Below are positions 47,194 through 57,231 of a DNA stretch of 64,000 nucleotides, one piece after another (positions within the stretch are counted from its first letter, which is position 1; each line of letters begins with the position of its first letter). The position numbers and the translations under genes were made by a program. This DNA comes from Nocardia bhagyanarayanae (GTDB taxonomy: Bacteria > Actinomycetota > Actinomycetes > Mycobacteriales > Mycobacteriaceae), in contig NZ_VFPG01000001.1 of NCBI RefSeq assembly GCF_006716565.1, positions 3,410,001 through 3,474,000 of the forward strand. Reading direction: 5' to 3'. The notes beneath the pieces were generated by a model. The model did not search any database. It saw nothing but the letters and a program-made list of their open reading frames with translations, and was not told the origin of the DNA.

Positions 47194-48792
47194 GTGAGCC
47201 AAGCAGGCCGTCCTGTTGTTCTGATCGCCGACAAGCTCGCCCAGTCGACCGTCGACGCGCTCGGTGACGGTGTCGAGGTTCGCTGGGTCGACGGCCCCGA
47301 CCGCCCGGCCCTGCTCGCCGCGGTTCCGGAGGCCGACGCGCTGCTCGTGCGTTCCGCCACCACCGTCGACGCCGAGGTGCTCGAGGCAGGCAAGAACCTG
47401 AAGATCGTCGCCCGCGCCGGCGTCGGCCTCGACAACGTCGACGTGCCCGCCGCCACAGAGCGCGGCGTCATGGTCGTCAACGCGCCGACCTCCAACATCC
47501 ACACCGCCGCCGAGCACGCGGTCACCCTGCTGCTCGCCGCCGCCCGCCAGGTTCCGGCCGCCGACGCGACCCTGCGTGAGCGCACCTGGCAGCGCAGCAA
47601 GTTCAACGGCGTCGAGATCTTCGGCAAGACCGTCGGCGTCGTCGGCCTCGGCCGCATCGGCCAGCTGTTCGCCGCGCGCCTCGCCGCGTTCGAGACCAAG
47701 CTGATCGCCTACGACCCCTACGTCTCCCCGGCGCGCGCCGCCCAGCTCGGCATCGAGCTGGTCACCCTGGACGAGCTGCTGCAGCGCGCCGACCTGATCT
47801 CGGTGCACCTGCCCAAGACCCCGGAGACCAAGGGCCTGCTGAGCAAGGAGAAGCTCGCCCTCACCAAGCCGGGCGTCATCATCGTCAACGCCGCGCGCGG
47901 CGGCCTGATCGACGAGGCCGCGCTGGCCGAGGCCATCAAGTCCGGCCACGTGCGCGCCGCCGGCCTGGACGTGTTCGAGACCGAGCCGTGCACCGACAGC
48001 CCGCTGTTCGAGCTGCCGCAGGTCGTCGTCACCCCGCACCTGGGCGCGTCGACCTCCGAGGCGCAGGACCGCGCCGGCACCGATGTCGCGAAGTCGGTGC
48101 TGCTCGCCCTGGCGGGCGAATTCGTGCCGGGCGCGGTGAACGTCACCGGCGGCGCGGTCGGCGAAGAGGTCGCCCCGTGGCTGGAGATCGTGCGCAAGCA
48201 GGGCGCCCTGGTCGGCGCGCTGTCCGACGAGCTGCCCGTCAGCATCGAGGTCCAGGTGCGCGGCGAGCTCGCCTCCGAGGACGTCGCGGTGCTGGAGCTC
48301 TCGGCGCTGCGCGGCATCTTCTCGGCGCTGGTCGAGGACCAGGTCACCTTCGTCAACGCGCCCGCGCTGGCCAAGGAGCGCGGCATCACCGCGCAGGTCA
48401 CCACCGCGTCGGAGAGCCCGAGCCACCGCAGCGTCGTCGACCTGCGCGCCGTGTTCGGCGACGGCCGCACCCTGAACGTCGCGGGCACCCTGACCGAGCC
48501 GCAGCAGGTGCAGAAGATCGTCAACATCAACGGCCGCAACTACGACATGCGCGCCGAGGGCCTGAACCTGGCGATCCTGAACTACGAGGACCGGCCGGGC
48601 GCGCTGGGCAAGATCGGCACCAAGCTCGGCGAGGCCGACATCGACATCCTGGCCGCGCAGCTGAGCCAGGACGTGGACAAGGAAGGCGCGACCGTCGTCC
48701 TCCGCGTGAACAAGGAAGTGCCCGCCGACGTGCAGGCCGCCATCGCCGAGTCGGTCGGCGCCGGCAAGATCGCGCTGGTCGACCTGTTCTGA
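47194..48792 (+). CDS. serA: D-3-phosphoglycerate dehydrogenase
   Basis: SerA makes the first committed step of serine synthesis. The 532-aa length is that of the long actinobacterial form. The NAD-binding motif is [18 protein letters not shown] near residue 150, the catalytic Arg/Glu/His lie in [14 protein letters not shown] and [17 protein letters not shown], and the intervening ASB domain spans about 320-450. The C-terminal ACT domain ([20 protein letters not shown]) binds serine. The start is GTG with AGGAG 11 bases upstream. Confidence 0.96.
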   Translation: MSQAGRPVVLIADKLAQSTVDALGDGVEVRWVDGPDRPALLAAVPEADALLVRSATTVDAEVLEAGKNLKIVARAGVGLDNVDVPAATERGVMVVNAPTSNIHTAAEHAVTLLLAAARQVPAADATLRERTWQRSKFNGVEIFGKTVGVVGLGRIGQLFAARLAAFETKLIAYDPYVSPARAAQLGIELVTLDELLQRADLISVHLPKTPETKGLLSKEKLALTKPGVIIVNAARGGLIDEAALAEAIKSGHVRAAGLDVFETEPCTDSPLFELPQVVVTPHLGASTSEAQDRAGTDVAKSVLLALAGEFVPGAVNVTGGAVGEEVAPWLEIVRKQGALVGALSDELPVSIEVQVRGELASEDVAVLELSALRGIFSALVEDQVTFVNAPALAKERGITAQVTTASESPSHRSVVDLRAVFGDGRTLNVAGTLTEPQQVQKIVNINGRNYDMRAEGLNLAILNYEDRPGALGKIGTKLGEADIDILAAQLSQDVDKEGATVVLRVNKEVPADVQAAIAESVGAGKIALVDLF

Positions 48793-48991
48793 TCCGCTCG
48801 GCGCGCCGAGCGCCGAAGAAGAACCGTGCCGCGCGCCGTCACCGCAGGGTGGCGGCGCGCCGCATGTTCCCGGCGTATGCCGGGAGGTCGCGAGCGTCCC
48901 GCCCGGGTGGCCGGACGCGGCGAGTCGCCTAGTACCGTGGCGTTGCTCGCCGAGCGTCCGGCCGGTCCGGTCGAAAATGAACGGAGTTGTC

Positions 48992-49999
48992 ATGAAGCTT
49001 GCTGTCATCCCCGGTGACGGTATCGGGCCCGAGGTCATCGCCGAGGCGCTCAAGGTGCTGGACGTCGTCGTGCCCGGCGTCGAGAAGACCGAGTACGACC
49101 TCGGCGCGAAGCGCTACCACGCGACGGGCGAGATCCTGCCGGAGTCGGTGCTGCCCGAGCTGAAGCAGCACGACGCCATTCTGCTCGGCGCGATCGGCGA
49201 TCCGTCGGTGCCCAGCGGTGTGCTCGAGCGCGGTCTGCTGCTGCGCACCCGGTTCGCACTGGACCACCATGTGAACCTGCGTCCGTCGAAGCTGTTCCCC
49301 GGCGTCACCAGCCCGCTGGCCGGCAACCCCGATATCGACTTCGTCGTGGTGCGCGAAGGCACCGAGGGTCCGTACACCGGCACCGGCGGCGCGATCCGCG
49401 TCGAGACCCCGCACGAGGTCGCCACCGAGGTGAGCACCAACACCCGCTTCGGCATCGAGCGCGTCGTCCGCTACGCCTTCGCCAAGGCGCAGGCCCGCCG
49501 CAAGCACCTCACCCTCGTGCACAAGAACAACGTGCTGACCTTCGCCGGATCGCTGTGGCAGCGCACCGTAGACGAGGTCGCCGCCGAGTTCCCCGAGGTC
49601 ACCACCGCCTACCAGCACATCGACGCGGCGACCATCCACATGGTCAACGATCCCGGCCGCTTCGACGTGATCGTCACCGACAACCTGTTCGGCGACATCA
49701 TCACCGACCTCGCGGCCGCGGTCAGCGGCGGCATCGGCCTGGCGGCCAGCGGCAATATCGACGCCTCCGGCGCCAACCCGAGCATGTTCGAGCCGGTGCA
49801 CGGCAGCGCCCCGGACATCGCGGGCCAGTCGAAGGCCGACCCGACCGCCGCGATCCTGTCGGTCTCGTTGCTGCTCGACCACCTCGGCAACGCCGAGGCC
49901 GCCGCCCGCATCGAGGCCGCCGTCGCCAAGGACCTGGCCTCGCGGTCCGGCGCGTCGTCCACCGTCGAGGTCGGCGACCGGATCGCCGCTTCGGTCTGA
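48992..49999 (+). CDS. leuB: 3-isopropylmalate dehydrogenase
   Basis: LeuB oxidatively decarboxylates 3-isopropylmalate in leucine synthesis. The 335-aa product begins [20 protein letters not shown] and carries the Arg/Lys/Asp substrate residues in [19 protein letters not shown] and [32 protein letters not shown] binds NAD. The ATG at 48992 is preceded by GGAG at 5 bases; an ATG at 48977 is less well placed. It follows serA by 199 bases, as in mycobacteria. Confidence 0.96.
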   Translation: MKLAVIPGDGIGPEVIAEALKVLDVVVPGVEKTEYDLGAKRYHATGEILPESVLPELKQHDAILLGAIGDPSVPSGVLERGLLLRTRFALDHHVNLRPSKLFPGVTSPLAGNPDIDFVVVREGTEGPYTGTGGAIRVETPHEVATEVSTNTRFGIERVVRYAFAKAQARRKHLTLVHKNNVLTFAGSLWQRTVDEVAAEFPEVTTAYQHIDAATIHMVNDPGRFDVIVTDNLFGDIITDLAAAVSGGIGLAASGNIDASGANPSMFEPVHGSAPDIAGQSKADPTAAILSVSLLLDHLGNAEAAARIEAAVAKDLASRSGASSTVEVGDRIAASV

Positions 50000-50096
50000 T
50001 CGATCGTCCGCGAATCCCCGCGTCCGCCTGTGGCGCGGGGATTCATCGCGCTCGAAGCGGTTACCCTCGGGTCGAGTGCGGAACAGGGAGTTTCAG

Positions 50097-50690
50097 GTGA
50101 CCAAGCGACGGACAAGCCGTAAGCCGGGTCCCTACACGGTTCGGGACCTGCACGCGCTGCCTTCGGACGGCAAGAGTTTCGAGCTGGAGGACGGCTGGCT
50201 CGTCGAGGTCGATCGCGGCGCGCGGCACAACCATGTGGCGCAGCGGCTGGCGCGTTTCCTCGATGTCGCCGCCGACGCCGAGGTGCACGTCTGCCTCGGC
50301 GGCGGCTGGGAAGTGAGCACGCCGGGCGGTATCCGCAAACCCGACATCGTCGTGGTGCCACGCGAAGTGGTGCGTTCCGCCCTCGTCGCCGACCCGCCGC
50401 GGCTGCTGCCCGGCTCCGAAGTGCGGCTGGCCGTGGAGGTCGTCGCGCCGGGGACCGGCAGCGAGCGCACCGACCGCGTGCGCAAGGTCCGGGAGTACGC
50501 GGCCGTCGGCATTCCGCAGTACTGGATCGTCGAACACCACCCGCAGGTGCGCATTCACCCGCTCGTCCTCGACGGCGACACCTACCGCGCCGACCCACCC
50601 GTCGGTCCCGGTTCGACACTGAGCGCGAACATCGGCCCAGACAACAACTTTCGCGTCGAGGTGGATCCGGCGGCGTTGCTGGAGGTGTGA
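50097..50690 (+). CDS. Uma2-family PD-(D/E)XK nuclease-like protein
   Basis: The 197-aa protein has the Uma2 pattern: YTVRDLHALPSDGKSFELED, HNHVAQRLARFL, GIRKPDIVVVPREV (catalytic Asp), RLAVEVVAPGTGSERTDRVR with the E-x-V and Lys/Arg positions, and EYAAVGIPQYWIVE. Uma2 proteins are abundant in actinobacteria and cyanobacteria, with unknown physiological targets. I chose GTG 50097 after GGGAGTTTCAG; codons at 50076 add seven residues. It lies between leuB and a convergent transporter gene. Confidence 0.8.
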   Translation: MTKRRTSRKPGPYTVRDLHALPSDGKSFELEDGWLVEVDRGARHNHVAQRLARFLDVAADAEVHVCLGGGWEVSTPGGIRKPDIVVVPREVVRSALVADPPRLLPGSEVRLAVEVVAPGTGSERTDRVRKVREYAAVGIPQYWIVEHHPQVRIHPLVLDGDTYRADPPVGPGSTLSANIGPDNNFRVEVDPAALLEV

Positions 50691-50717
50691 GTAGCGTTCG
50701 CCCGCGGCGGGATTCGA

Positions 50718-51899
50718 TCAGCGCGGGTTTCGGCTGTCGGTGGGAACCAAGGGGATGGCGGCGGTGGCCAGGGCCGCGGCGGCCAAGTAGGCGGCGGGGA
50801 AGCCACCGACGGTGATCAGCGCGCCGAAAACCGGTGGTATCGCGGCGATCGCGAGGTTCTGGCCGGTGTTCTGGATGCCGAGTCCGCGTCCGCTCCAGTA
50901 CGGGCCCGCGATCTCGGCGACGGCCGTGAATGCTAGACCGTTGTCGGACACCGTGATAACCGAGGCGGCGATCAGCAGCGGGATGGCGGTCCACCACCAC
51001 TGCGTCCACGCGGTCAGACCCAGTGCGGCCATGGACAATACGGCCGCGACGGCCACCGTCCGCAGCGGACCGAGCCGGCTGCCGACTCGGTCGGACCACG
51101 CGCCCGCGCCGATTCGGCCGAACGCGCCGAGGATCTGGGTCGCGGTCACCAGCACGCCCGCGGCGGGCAGCGACCAGCCGATGTCGCGGTGCAGCCACAG
51201 CAGCGCGAAGGTCCACACCACGCCCTGCGGCACACACAGCAGCACGGAGACGGCGTGGATGCGCCACAGCGTGGCGTCGCCGCGATACGGATTGGCACGG
51301 TCGACGCCCTTGCCCTCCGGACGCGGCGGATCGACGATGCCCAGGTAGCACCCCGCCGCGGCGACGCCCGCCATGATCGCCGGTACCAGGATCGCGGTCG
51401 AAATGCCGTGCGCCGCAGCGACCGCGGGCACGGCGAGCGCGCCGACGCCGACACCCAGGGGCTGCGCGGTCTGCCGGATGCCCATGGCCAGCCCGCGCCG
51501 CTCCGGCGGGAACCAGCCGACGATGACGCGTCCGCTGGCTCCGTTGGTGCTCGCCGCACCCGCTCCGCCGAGGAACAGCAGCGCACCGAGCGCGAGGTCG
51601 TCGGTGGTGACCGCCGCCGCCGCGCCCGCGACGAACATCACCAGCGGCCCGCCGACCAACACTTTCCGCTCACCGATGCGGTCCACCACGTAACCCCACG
51701 CGATCAGCGTGCAGACCAACCCGACGGTCGGCATCGCCACAAGGAGACCCGCGGCGGGCAAAGACATTCCGCGTGCGGTGAGCGCAGGCAGCAGGAACGG
51801 GGTGCCGTGCACGAACACCGCGCTGGACGCCTGCGCGAAGACGCCGAGGCCGAGCATGGACCACCGTCGTCCCGCGCGTACTTCTGTCACGGTCGCCAT
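50718..51899 (-). CDS. Major facilitator superfamily transporter (Rv2994-like)
   Basis: The 393-aa membrane protein has about twelve hydrophobic helices and the MFS loop motif DRIGERKVLVGG between helices 2 and 3, with a second GAWSDRVGSRLGPL in the other half. Position before the FAH gene and gltX corresponds to mycobacterial Rv2994. I chose the ATG at 51899 (MATVTEVRAGRRW) with GAGG upstream; ATGs at 51920 and 51962 are less likely. The substrate is unknown. It points away from the FAH gene, with a shared 185-base promoter region. Confidence 0.88.
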   Translation of the reverse strand: MATVTEVRAGRRWSMLGLGVFAQASSAVFVHGTPFLLPALTARGMSLPAAGLLVAMPTVGLVCTLIAWGYVVDRIGERKVLVGGPLVMFVAGAAAAVTTDDLALGALLFLGGAGAASTNGASGRVIVGWFPPERRGLAMGIRQTAQPLGVGVGALAVPAVAAAHGISTAILVPAIMAGVAAAGCYLGIVDPPRPEGKGVDRANPYRGDATLWRIHAVSVLLCVPQGVVWTFALLWLHRDIGWSLPAAGVLVTATQILGAFGRIGAGAWSDRVGSRLGPLRTVAVAAVLSMAALGLTAWTQWWWTAIPLLIAASVITVSDNGLAFTAVAEIAGPYWSGRGLGIQNTGQNLAIAAIPPVFGALITVGGFPAAYLAAAALATAAIPLVPTDSRNPR

Positions 51900-52084
51900 G
51901 GGCCACACCTCGAATCTCATAATATGGAACTCAGGTCTCACTGAGTGAGCACCAGCGCTCACGCTACACCCGCGGGCGATCCGATTTCTCGCCGGACGGC
52001 TTCCCGAGGCCCGCCGCCGCGCCGATCGGACCGCTCGGTCGGGTGCGTTCGGGCAGGTCGATGCCGGTCGATAGACTCCGAGGC

Positions 52085-52858
52085 ATGCGTCTAGGTCGAG
52101 TTGCCAGTCCCGATGGGGTCGCGTTCGTCAGCATCGAGGGGGAGGACAGCGACAGCATCGCCAAAGAGATCGCGGAACACCCGTTCGGTACGCCGACGTT
52201 CACCGGACGGAGCTGGCCGCTGGCCGACGTGCGCCTGCTCGCGCCGATCCTGGCCAGCAAGGTGGTGTGTGTCGGCAAGAACTACGCCGCGCACGCCGCG
52301 GAGATGGGCGGCCCCGCGCCGGAGGAACCGGTGATCTTCATGAAGCCGAGCACCGCGATCGTCGGGCCCAACGCCCCGATCATCTTGCCGCCCAGCTCCT
52401 CTCAGGTCGACTACGAGGGCGAGCTCGCCGTCGTCATCGGCCGCCCGTGCAAGGACGTGCCCGCCGCCCGTGCCAAGGACGTGATCCTCGGCTACACCGT
52501 CGCCAACGACGTCACCGCCCGCGATCAGCAGCGCCAGGACGGCCAGTGGACGCGCGCCAAAGGTTACGACACCTTCTGTCCGCTCGGCCCGTGGATCGAA
52601 ACCTCGCTGGACCCTTCGGATCTGGAGATCGTCACCGAACTCGACGGCGAGGTCCGCCAGCGCAGCCGCACTTCGCTACTGCTGCACGACATTCCGAAGC
52701 TGGTCGAATGGGTGAGCACGATCATGACGCTGCTTCCGGGCGACGTCATCCTGACCGGAACGCCGGAGGGCGTCGGCCCCGTCCAGAACGGGCAGCAGGT
52801 GTCCGTCACCGTCGAGGGCCTCGGAACCCTCACCAATCCCGTTGCCGCCAAACGCTGA
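52085..52858 (+). CDS. Fumarylacetoacetate hydrolase-family protein (Rv2993c-like)
   Basis: The 257-aa protein is of the FAH/HpcE type: [47 protein letters not shown] with the metal-binding Glu residues, [11 protein letters not shown], and [14 protein letters not shown]. Family members hydrolyse or decarboxylate 2-oxo-diacids; the substrate here is open. It is followed by gltX 13 bases later, as in mycobacteria, so the two are probably cotranscribed. Confidence 0.9.
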   Translation: MRLGRVASPDGVAFVSIEGEDSDSIAKEIAEHPFGTPTFTGRSWPLADVRLLAPILASKVVCVGKNYAAHAAEMGGPAPEEPVIFMKPSTAIVGPNAPIILPPSSSQVDYEGELAVVIGRPCKDVPAARAKDVILGYTVANDVTARDQQRQDGQWTRAKGYDTFCPLGPWIETSLDPSDLEIVTELDGEVRQRSRTSLLLHDIPKLVEWVSTIMTLLPGDVILTGTPEGVGPVQNGQQVSVTVEGLGTLTNPVAAKR

Positions 52859-52871
52859 TCGAAAGAGAGCC

Positions 52872-54347
52872 ATGACTGAAGTACGGGTCCGATTCTGCCC
52901 GTCACCCACCGGCACACCGCACGTCGGCCTGATCCGGACGGCGCTGTTCAACTGGGCGTACGCCCGCCACACCGGCGGCACCTTCGTCTTCCGCATCGAG
53001 GACACCGACGCGGCGCGCGATTCCGAGGAGTCCTACCGCGCCATCCTCGACGCGCTGCGCTGGCTCGGTCTGACCTGGGACGAGGGTCCCGAGGTCGGCG
53101 GCCCCTACGGCCCCTACCGCCAGTCGGAGCGCCGCGAACTGCATTTCGACGTGGTGCGCAAGCTGCTCGAGGCCGGCGAGGCCTACGAATCCTATTCCAC
53201 GCCAGACGAAGTCGAGGCGCGCCATCTGGCCGCGGGCCGCGACCCCAAGCTCGGCTACGACAACTTCGACCGCGACCTCAGCGCCGAGGCCGTCGCCGCG
53301 TACCGCGCCGAGGGCCGGGCCCCGGTGATCCGGCTGCGCATGCCCGACGAGGACCTCACCTGGCACGACCTGGTGCGCGGCGAGACCACCTTCAAGGCGG
53401 GCTCCGTGCCCGACTTCGCGCTCACCCGCGGCAACGGCGATCCGCTCTACACGCTGGTCAACCCGGTCGACGACGCGCTGATGAAGATCACCCACGTGCT
53501 GCGCGGCGAGGATCTGCTCTCCTCGACGCCCCGCCAGCTGGCGCTGTACGCCGCGCTGCGCCGGATCGGGGTGGCGGAGTTCACCCCGGAGTTCGGCCAC
53601 CTGCCGTTCGTCATGGGGCAGGGCAACAAGAAGTTGTCCAAGCGTGATCCGGAGTCGAATCTGTTCGCCCACCGCGACCGCGGATTCATCCCCGAGGGTT
53701 TGCTGAATTACCTGGCGTTACTCGGTTGGGGCCTCGCCGACGATCACGATGTGTTCTCGATGGCCGAGATGGTGGCGGCCTTCGACATATCGAAAGTGAA
53801 TTCGAATCCGGCGCGTTTCGATCAGAAGAAGGCCGACGCGCTGAACGCCGAGCACATCCGATTGCTGGAGCCCGGTGATTTCGCGAGCAGGCTGCGCGAG
53901 TTCCTCACCGAACACAACCACATCGGCGCCGAGGTGGACGAGAAGATGTTCGCCGCGGCGGCGGAATTGGTGCAGACCAGAATCGTGGTTCTGTCCGACG
54001 CGTGGGATCTCTTGCGATTCCTCTTCGCACCCGCCGAAGAGTTCGCCATCGACCCCGCGGCGGGCGCCAAGAATCTGGGCGCGGACGCGGTGCCGGTACT
54101 CGATGCCGCGATCGCCGCGCTGGAGCCTTTGGCGTCCTGGACGACCCCGGCTATCGAAGAGGCGCTGAAAACCGCGCTGATCGATGATTTGGGGCTCAAA
54201 CCGCGCAAGGCTTTCGCGCCGGTGCGGGTCGCGGTGACGGGATCGCACATCAGCCCGCCGCTGTACGAGTCGCTGGAACTGCTCGGCCGCGAGACGACGA
54301 TGGCTCGGCTGGCCGCGGCGCGGGAGTGGACACCCGCCGCCGACTGA
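52872..54347 (+). CDS. gltX: Glutamyl-tRNA synthetase
   Basis: GltX charges tRNA(Glu) and, in organisms lacking glutaminyl-tRNA synthetase, also tRNA(Gln). The 491-aa class I synthetase has the HIGH-type motif [20 protein letters not shown] and the KMSKS-type [11 protein letters not shown] near residue 255; the C-terminal helical anticodon-binding domain ends near residue 490. The ATG at 52872 follows GAAAGAGAG. Its tRNA substrates (Gln and Glu) are encoded just downstream, and GatB in the same window supports a non-discriminating role. Confidence 0.96.
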   Translation: MTEVRVRFCPSPTGTPHVGLIRTALFNWAYARHTGGTFVFRIEDTDAARDSEESYRAILDALRWLGLTWDEGPEVGGPYGPYRQSERRELHFDVVRKLLEAGEAYESYSTPDEVEARHLAAGRDPKLGYDNFDRDLSAEAVAAYRAEGRAPVIRLRMPDEDLTWHDLVRGETTFKAGSVPDFALTRGNGDPLYTLVNPVDDALMKITHVLRGEDLLSSTPRQLALYAALRRIGVAEFTPEFGHLPFVMGQGNKKLSKRDPESNLFAHRDRGFIPEGLLNYLALLGWGLADDHDVFSMAEMVAAFDISKVNSNPARFDQKKADALNAEHIRLLEPGDFASRLREFLTEHNHIGAEVDEKMFAAAAELVQTRIVVLSDAWDLLRFLFAPAEEFAIDPAAGAKNLGADAVPVLDAAIAALEPLASWTTPAIEEALKTALIDDLGLKPRKAFAPVRVAVTGSHISPPLYESLELLGRETTMARLAAAREWTPAAD

Positions 54348-54600
54348 GATCTACCTCACGCTCGCTGACCCCGTGCGTGCCGTGGACGGATCCCGTCCGG
54401 CGGTGCGGCCGGGGCCTCGCGGGTCGCCGGGGACCGGTTCGCTCGACGTGCGCGGGCCGGCGCCCCGGACCGTGATTTCGGCCGAAAACCTGCCTTTGAC
54501 CAGGCGATTTGTAGTTTACCGGTAGTGGTTTGGTAATCTCTTTCTCGGCCGGAACGCGGCCCCGAAGTCAGCCAGACGGCGGGGTCGAAAGACTGGTCAC

Positions 54601-54672
54601 TGGGGTATGGTGTAATTGGCAACACAGCTGATTCTGGTTCAGCCATTCTAGGTTCGAGTCCTGGTACCCCAG
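54601..54672 (+). tRNA. tRNA-Gln (anticodon CTG)
   Basis: The 72-base cloverleaf has acceptor arms TGGGGTA and TACCCCA and anticodon stem GCTGA/TCAGC with loop TTCTGGT (anticodon 54634-54636). The T-loop is TTCGAGT and the discriminator is G. CCA is not encoded. Confidence 0.95.
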
Positions 54673-54821
54673 CGGAGAATGTTGTTCGTCTCTCGGTTCG
54701 CGACCGAAAGTGGTTCAGCATCCGGCGATTTGGTCGCCGAGCTTCGGTCAGCTAAACTAACCGAGCTTCCAACGATCGAAAGATCAACCGGAGATCATCA
54801 CGAAAGTGAGTGATCAGTCCT

Positions 54822-54894
54822 GGCCCCGTCGTCTAGCGGCCTAGGACGCCGCCCTCTCAAGGCGGTAGCGCGGGTTCGAATCCCGTCGGGGCTA
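54822..54894 (+). tRNA. tRNA-Glu (anticodon CTC)
   Basis: The 73-base cloverleaf has acceptor arms GGCCCCG and CGGGGCT (with a terminal G-T pair), and anticodon stem CCGCC/GGCGG with loop CTCTCAA (anticodon 54856-54858). The T-loop is TTCGAAT and the discriminator is A. CCA is not encoded. Confidence 0.95.
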
Positions 54895-54904
54895 CGCAAG
54901 TGGG

Positions 54905-54937
54905 AGGCCCATGCTCATGGAGAGCATGGGCCTTTCT
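54905..54937 (+). terminator. Terminator after tRNA-Glu
   Basis: A perfect 12-bp stem, arm AGGCCCATGCTC, loop ATGGA, followed by TTCTTG, begins 10 bases after the tRNA. Confidence 0.75.
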
Positions 54938-55570
54938 TGCTTCGCAAGTGTTTTGTGGGGGCGCAGCCCCCACGCCCCGCCCGGAGGGGCGGTGCCCCCC
55001 GGACCCCCCCTTGGTGCGTGGTTGCGTTTGGTGCGGGTTGTCACCCTCGAGTCTTTGGTTGCGTAGCGTCTTCTGCGTGGGTGGTCCCGTTTTGGGAGGT
55101 CGTCGCTTTGAGCCTCTGTCTGCGCGGCGTCTTCGCTTGGGCGGATCGGATGTTTGTGGCCGTCCGCGTCGGTGTTCGCCGGTCGTGTTGCGGCGTCCAT
55201 GATGCGATCACCATCTGACCGTGCTGGGTACGCCGCTGGAGGGATACTGCTCGTCCTTGGTCGGCCGATGTCGGGGCGCGACTCCGATCGAGGTCGCCAC
55301 CCAACTGCGCTGGCCGCAGTGCCGTTGCTGCTCGATCGTCGCCGGTCGTGGAGCTCGTCGAGTCGCCGCTGCATGTAGCGGCCTTCCGAGTGCGGGGAGG
55401 GGCTGCTGGTGATGCCTTCTACCTCCGGCTTTCGGAATGCCATGGGGCCCGCGCAGTGTGCCGGATCATGTTGGCGAAGCCGAGCCATGCAAGGGCTTGT
55501 GTTCCTCGGTGGTGGCGGCCGGCCTGCGGTGTCTTCGCGGGCTGGCGGAGAAGGGCTACGGGTCGAGAGT
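54938..55570. other. Gene-poor stretch with a GC-rich inverted-repeat element
   Basis: The first part (about 54955-55011) is a block of G- and C-runs with inverted repeats, such as GTGGGGGC/GCCCCCAC and CCCCGCC/GGGGCGG; this type of element recurs in intergenic DNA of related actinobacteria. The rest, to 55570, has open frames on both strands but none reads as protein, and no promoter is clear. Confidence 0.45.
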
Positions 55571-56140
55571 TCAGCGGCCTGTGGCGAGGAGCAAGAGGTC
55601 GATCGCGGGGGCCTGGATTTCCTTGGGGCCTTCGCCGTAGGTCCAGGTGGTATCTGTGGCGGCCAGGCGGGTTCCCTGTAAACGTTTGCGGGCGCCGTAG
55701 AAGCGGCTGGGGAGGACGTGGTCCAGGGCGGCCGTCACGCGGTCGGTGGGGGTGTGCCTGGGGCGGTTCAGGGGGCGGGCGATGTCTTGGCCGTGCACGA
55801 TGATGTCCACCAGTGGGTCGAGCGGGCTCGCGCCGGGGGCGTGTCGTGTGGAGTCGGCCGATTCGCGAAGCTGGGCGATCAATTCGGCGGGGGTGAAGCG
55901 GGCGGCGCGGGTTGTCGCCAGGGTGGCGGTCATTCGGTCCCAGTTGCCCCTGGCGCGGATCAGGCCGACGAAGGTGTCGCGCAGGGTGTCGGGGGAGGTG
56001 ATGTGGGCGAGGACGTCGTGCACTGTCCAGCCCGTGCACAGGGAACGCCGCCTCCACTCGTCCTCGGTCAGGTGCTCGAGATAGTCGGCGAGATCGAGGC
56101 GCTCGGCGCGCAGCCAAGCCGGGAGCAGGTCACGGTTCAT
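55571..56140 (-). CDS. Mycothiol-dependent maleylpyruvate isomerase-family (DinB-like) protein
   Basis: The 189-aa protein has the family N-terminus (RAERLDLADYLEHLTEDEW, CTGWTVHDVLAHITSPD) with the metal His in AHI. The C-terminal part has DIIVHGQDIARPLNRPRHTP. Such proteins use mycothiol, the actinobacterial thiol, in isomerase, transferase or detoxification reactions. The chain stops right after LLLLATGR, where relatives usually go on for some 10-15 residues, so it may be slightly truncated. Start at ATG 56140. Substrate unknown. Confidence 0.82.
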   Translation of the reverse strand: MNRDLLPAWLRAERLDLADYLEHLTEDEWRRRSLCTGWTVHDVLAHITSPDTLRDTFVGLIRARGNWDRMTATLATTRAARFTPAELIAQLRESADSTRHAPGASPLDPLVDIIVHGQDIARPLNRPRHTPTDRVTAALDHVLPSRFYGARKRLQGTRLAATDTTWTYGEGPKEIQAPAIDLLLLATGR

Positions 56141-56323
56141 CGTCGAATCTTCCGGTCGAAGGTCGGTTACCGGTATCGACGGAGCCGGACGCCGCAACTC
56201 ATCGGCGCGGGGTGTTCGAAGGGATTCGGGGGAGCGGGAATCGAGAGATGAGAACGGGGCGCCGCCGACGGGAATCACTGCGAGCTGCTCGCGATCCCCT
56301 GGCGCCCCGATCCGGATGGCTGG

Positions 56324-56506
56324 TTATCCGCTCTTGCGGCGGAACTCCCGCTTGTGGCTGGCATTGCCGTGCGCGGCGGTCGCCTTCGAGTGGCCGTCCA
56401 GGTGGTCCGTCGACTTGGCGTGCTGGGCGTTCTTCCGCTCCAGCGCCTCGCGGAACTTGCGCTTCACTTCTTCGGCACTGCCGTTGGAACTACCCGATTC
56501 CGTCAT
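56324..56506 (-). CDS. DUF5302 small basic protein
   Basis: The 60-aa hydrophilic protein begins MTESGSSNGSAEEVKRKFRE, then ALERKNAQHAKSTDHLDG and a basic HKREFRRKSG end. This is the actinobacterial DUF5302 family of unknown function. GAGGAG 6 bases before the ATG makes translation very likely. It is probably disordered apart from one helix. It lies between the DinB-like and PPOX genes on the same strand. Confidence 0.82.
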   Translation of the reverse strand: MTESGSSNGSAEEVKRKFREALERKNAQHAKSTDHLDGHSKATAAHGNASHKREFRRKSG

Positions 56507-56697
56507 CGCCTGCTCCTCGTCGTCGCGGCCGCTGCGCAGCGCTACCCGCTGGGCGGCGCTGCCCGGCCGAATCGTGTCGAACGACTCGACGCTAACGCGC
56601 GACAGCGCCGATGTCAGCTCGATTTCCGCTGCGCCGCGCGCGATCTTGCCGACACAGCCGCACGAAGCCCGCCGGAGCGAATGCGGAGGTACGCCTC

Positions 56698-57198
56698 CTA
56701 GTCCAAAGCGTTGGCGGTCGTGCCGCCGAGCGGCAGCGCGGGCAGGCCGAGCTTGCGGTGATCCCAGCTGCGTATCCGCTCGGGCACCACGCGCACCGCG
56801 ACCCGCTTGTTGAGCATGTTCTCCACCAGCGGCCGGACCTCTTCGCTGTACGGGCCGGTGTAGCGCTCCCAGACGCTCACGCCGACCGCGAAGAGCTTCT
56901 CCGGATCGTCGATGATCTCGGCGCGCCCCTCGATGGACACGCCGCGCAGCTGGTCGTAGGTCTGCCCGGCCTCGACCATGCAGGTGACGCGCGGATCGCG
57001 GCGCAGGTTCACCGCCTTCTGCGATTTGGCCTTGGTCTCGAACCAGATCTCGCCGTCGATCAGCGCGTACCACATGGCGGTCAGGTGCGGTCTGCCCTGC
57101 GGACCGAGGGTGGCCAGCGTCGCGATGCGGCTGCGCTCCAGGAACTCGGCGATCTCGGCGTCCGACATGACGATCTGCGCCCGTTGGTTGACTCCCAT
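56698..57198 (-). CDS. PPOX-class F420-dependent enzyme (Rv2991-like)
   Basis: The 166-aa split-barrel protein has the pattern of the PPOX/F420 family: FLERSRIATLATLGPQGRPH, TAMWYALIDGEIWFETKAKS, QKAVNLRRDPRVTCMVEAG and RGVSIEGRAEIIDDPEKLFA. It corresponds by position to mycobacterial Rv2991. It should bind flavin or F420 as a homodimer; the substrate is unknown. Confidence 0.88.
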   Translation of the reverse strand: MGVNQRAQIVMSDAEIAEFLERSRIATLATLGPQGRPHLTAMWYALIDGEIWFETKAKSQKAVNLRRDPRVTCMVEAGQTYDQLRGVSIEGRAEIIDDPEKLFAVGVSVWERYTGPYSEEVRPLVENMLNKRVAVRVVPERIRSWDHRKLGLPALPLGGTTANALD

Positions 57199-57231
57199 GG
57201 GCCAACTCTAGAGAACGAAATCTGAAACGTG

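Noticed and set aside
54892-55488. Long open frame on the minus strand after tRNA-Glu (198 codons)
   Set aside because: It runs antisense through the tRNA terminator and the GC-rich repeat block; composition is that of random high-GC sequence and no motif is recognisable.
55012-55560. Small plus-strand frames between tRNA-Glu and the DinB-like gene
   Set aside because: They are rich in Arg, Gly, Ser and Cys, have no ribosome site and overlap one another in several frames.
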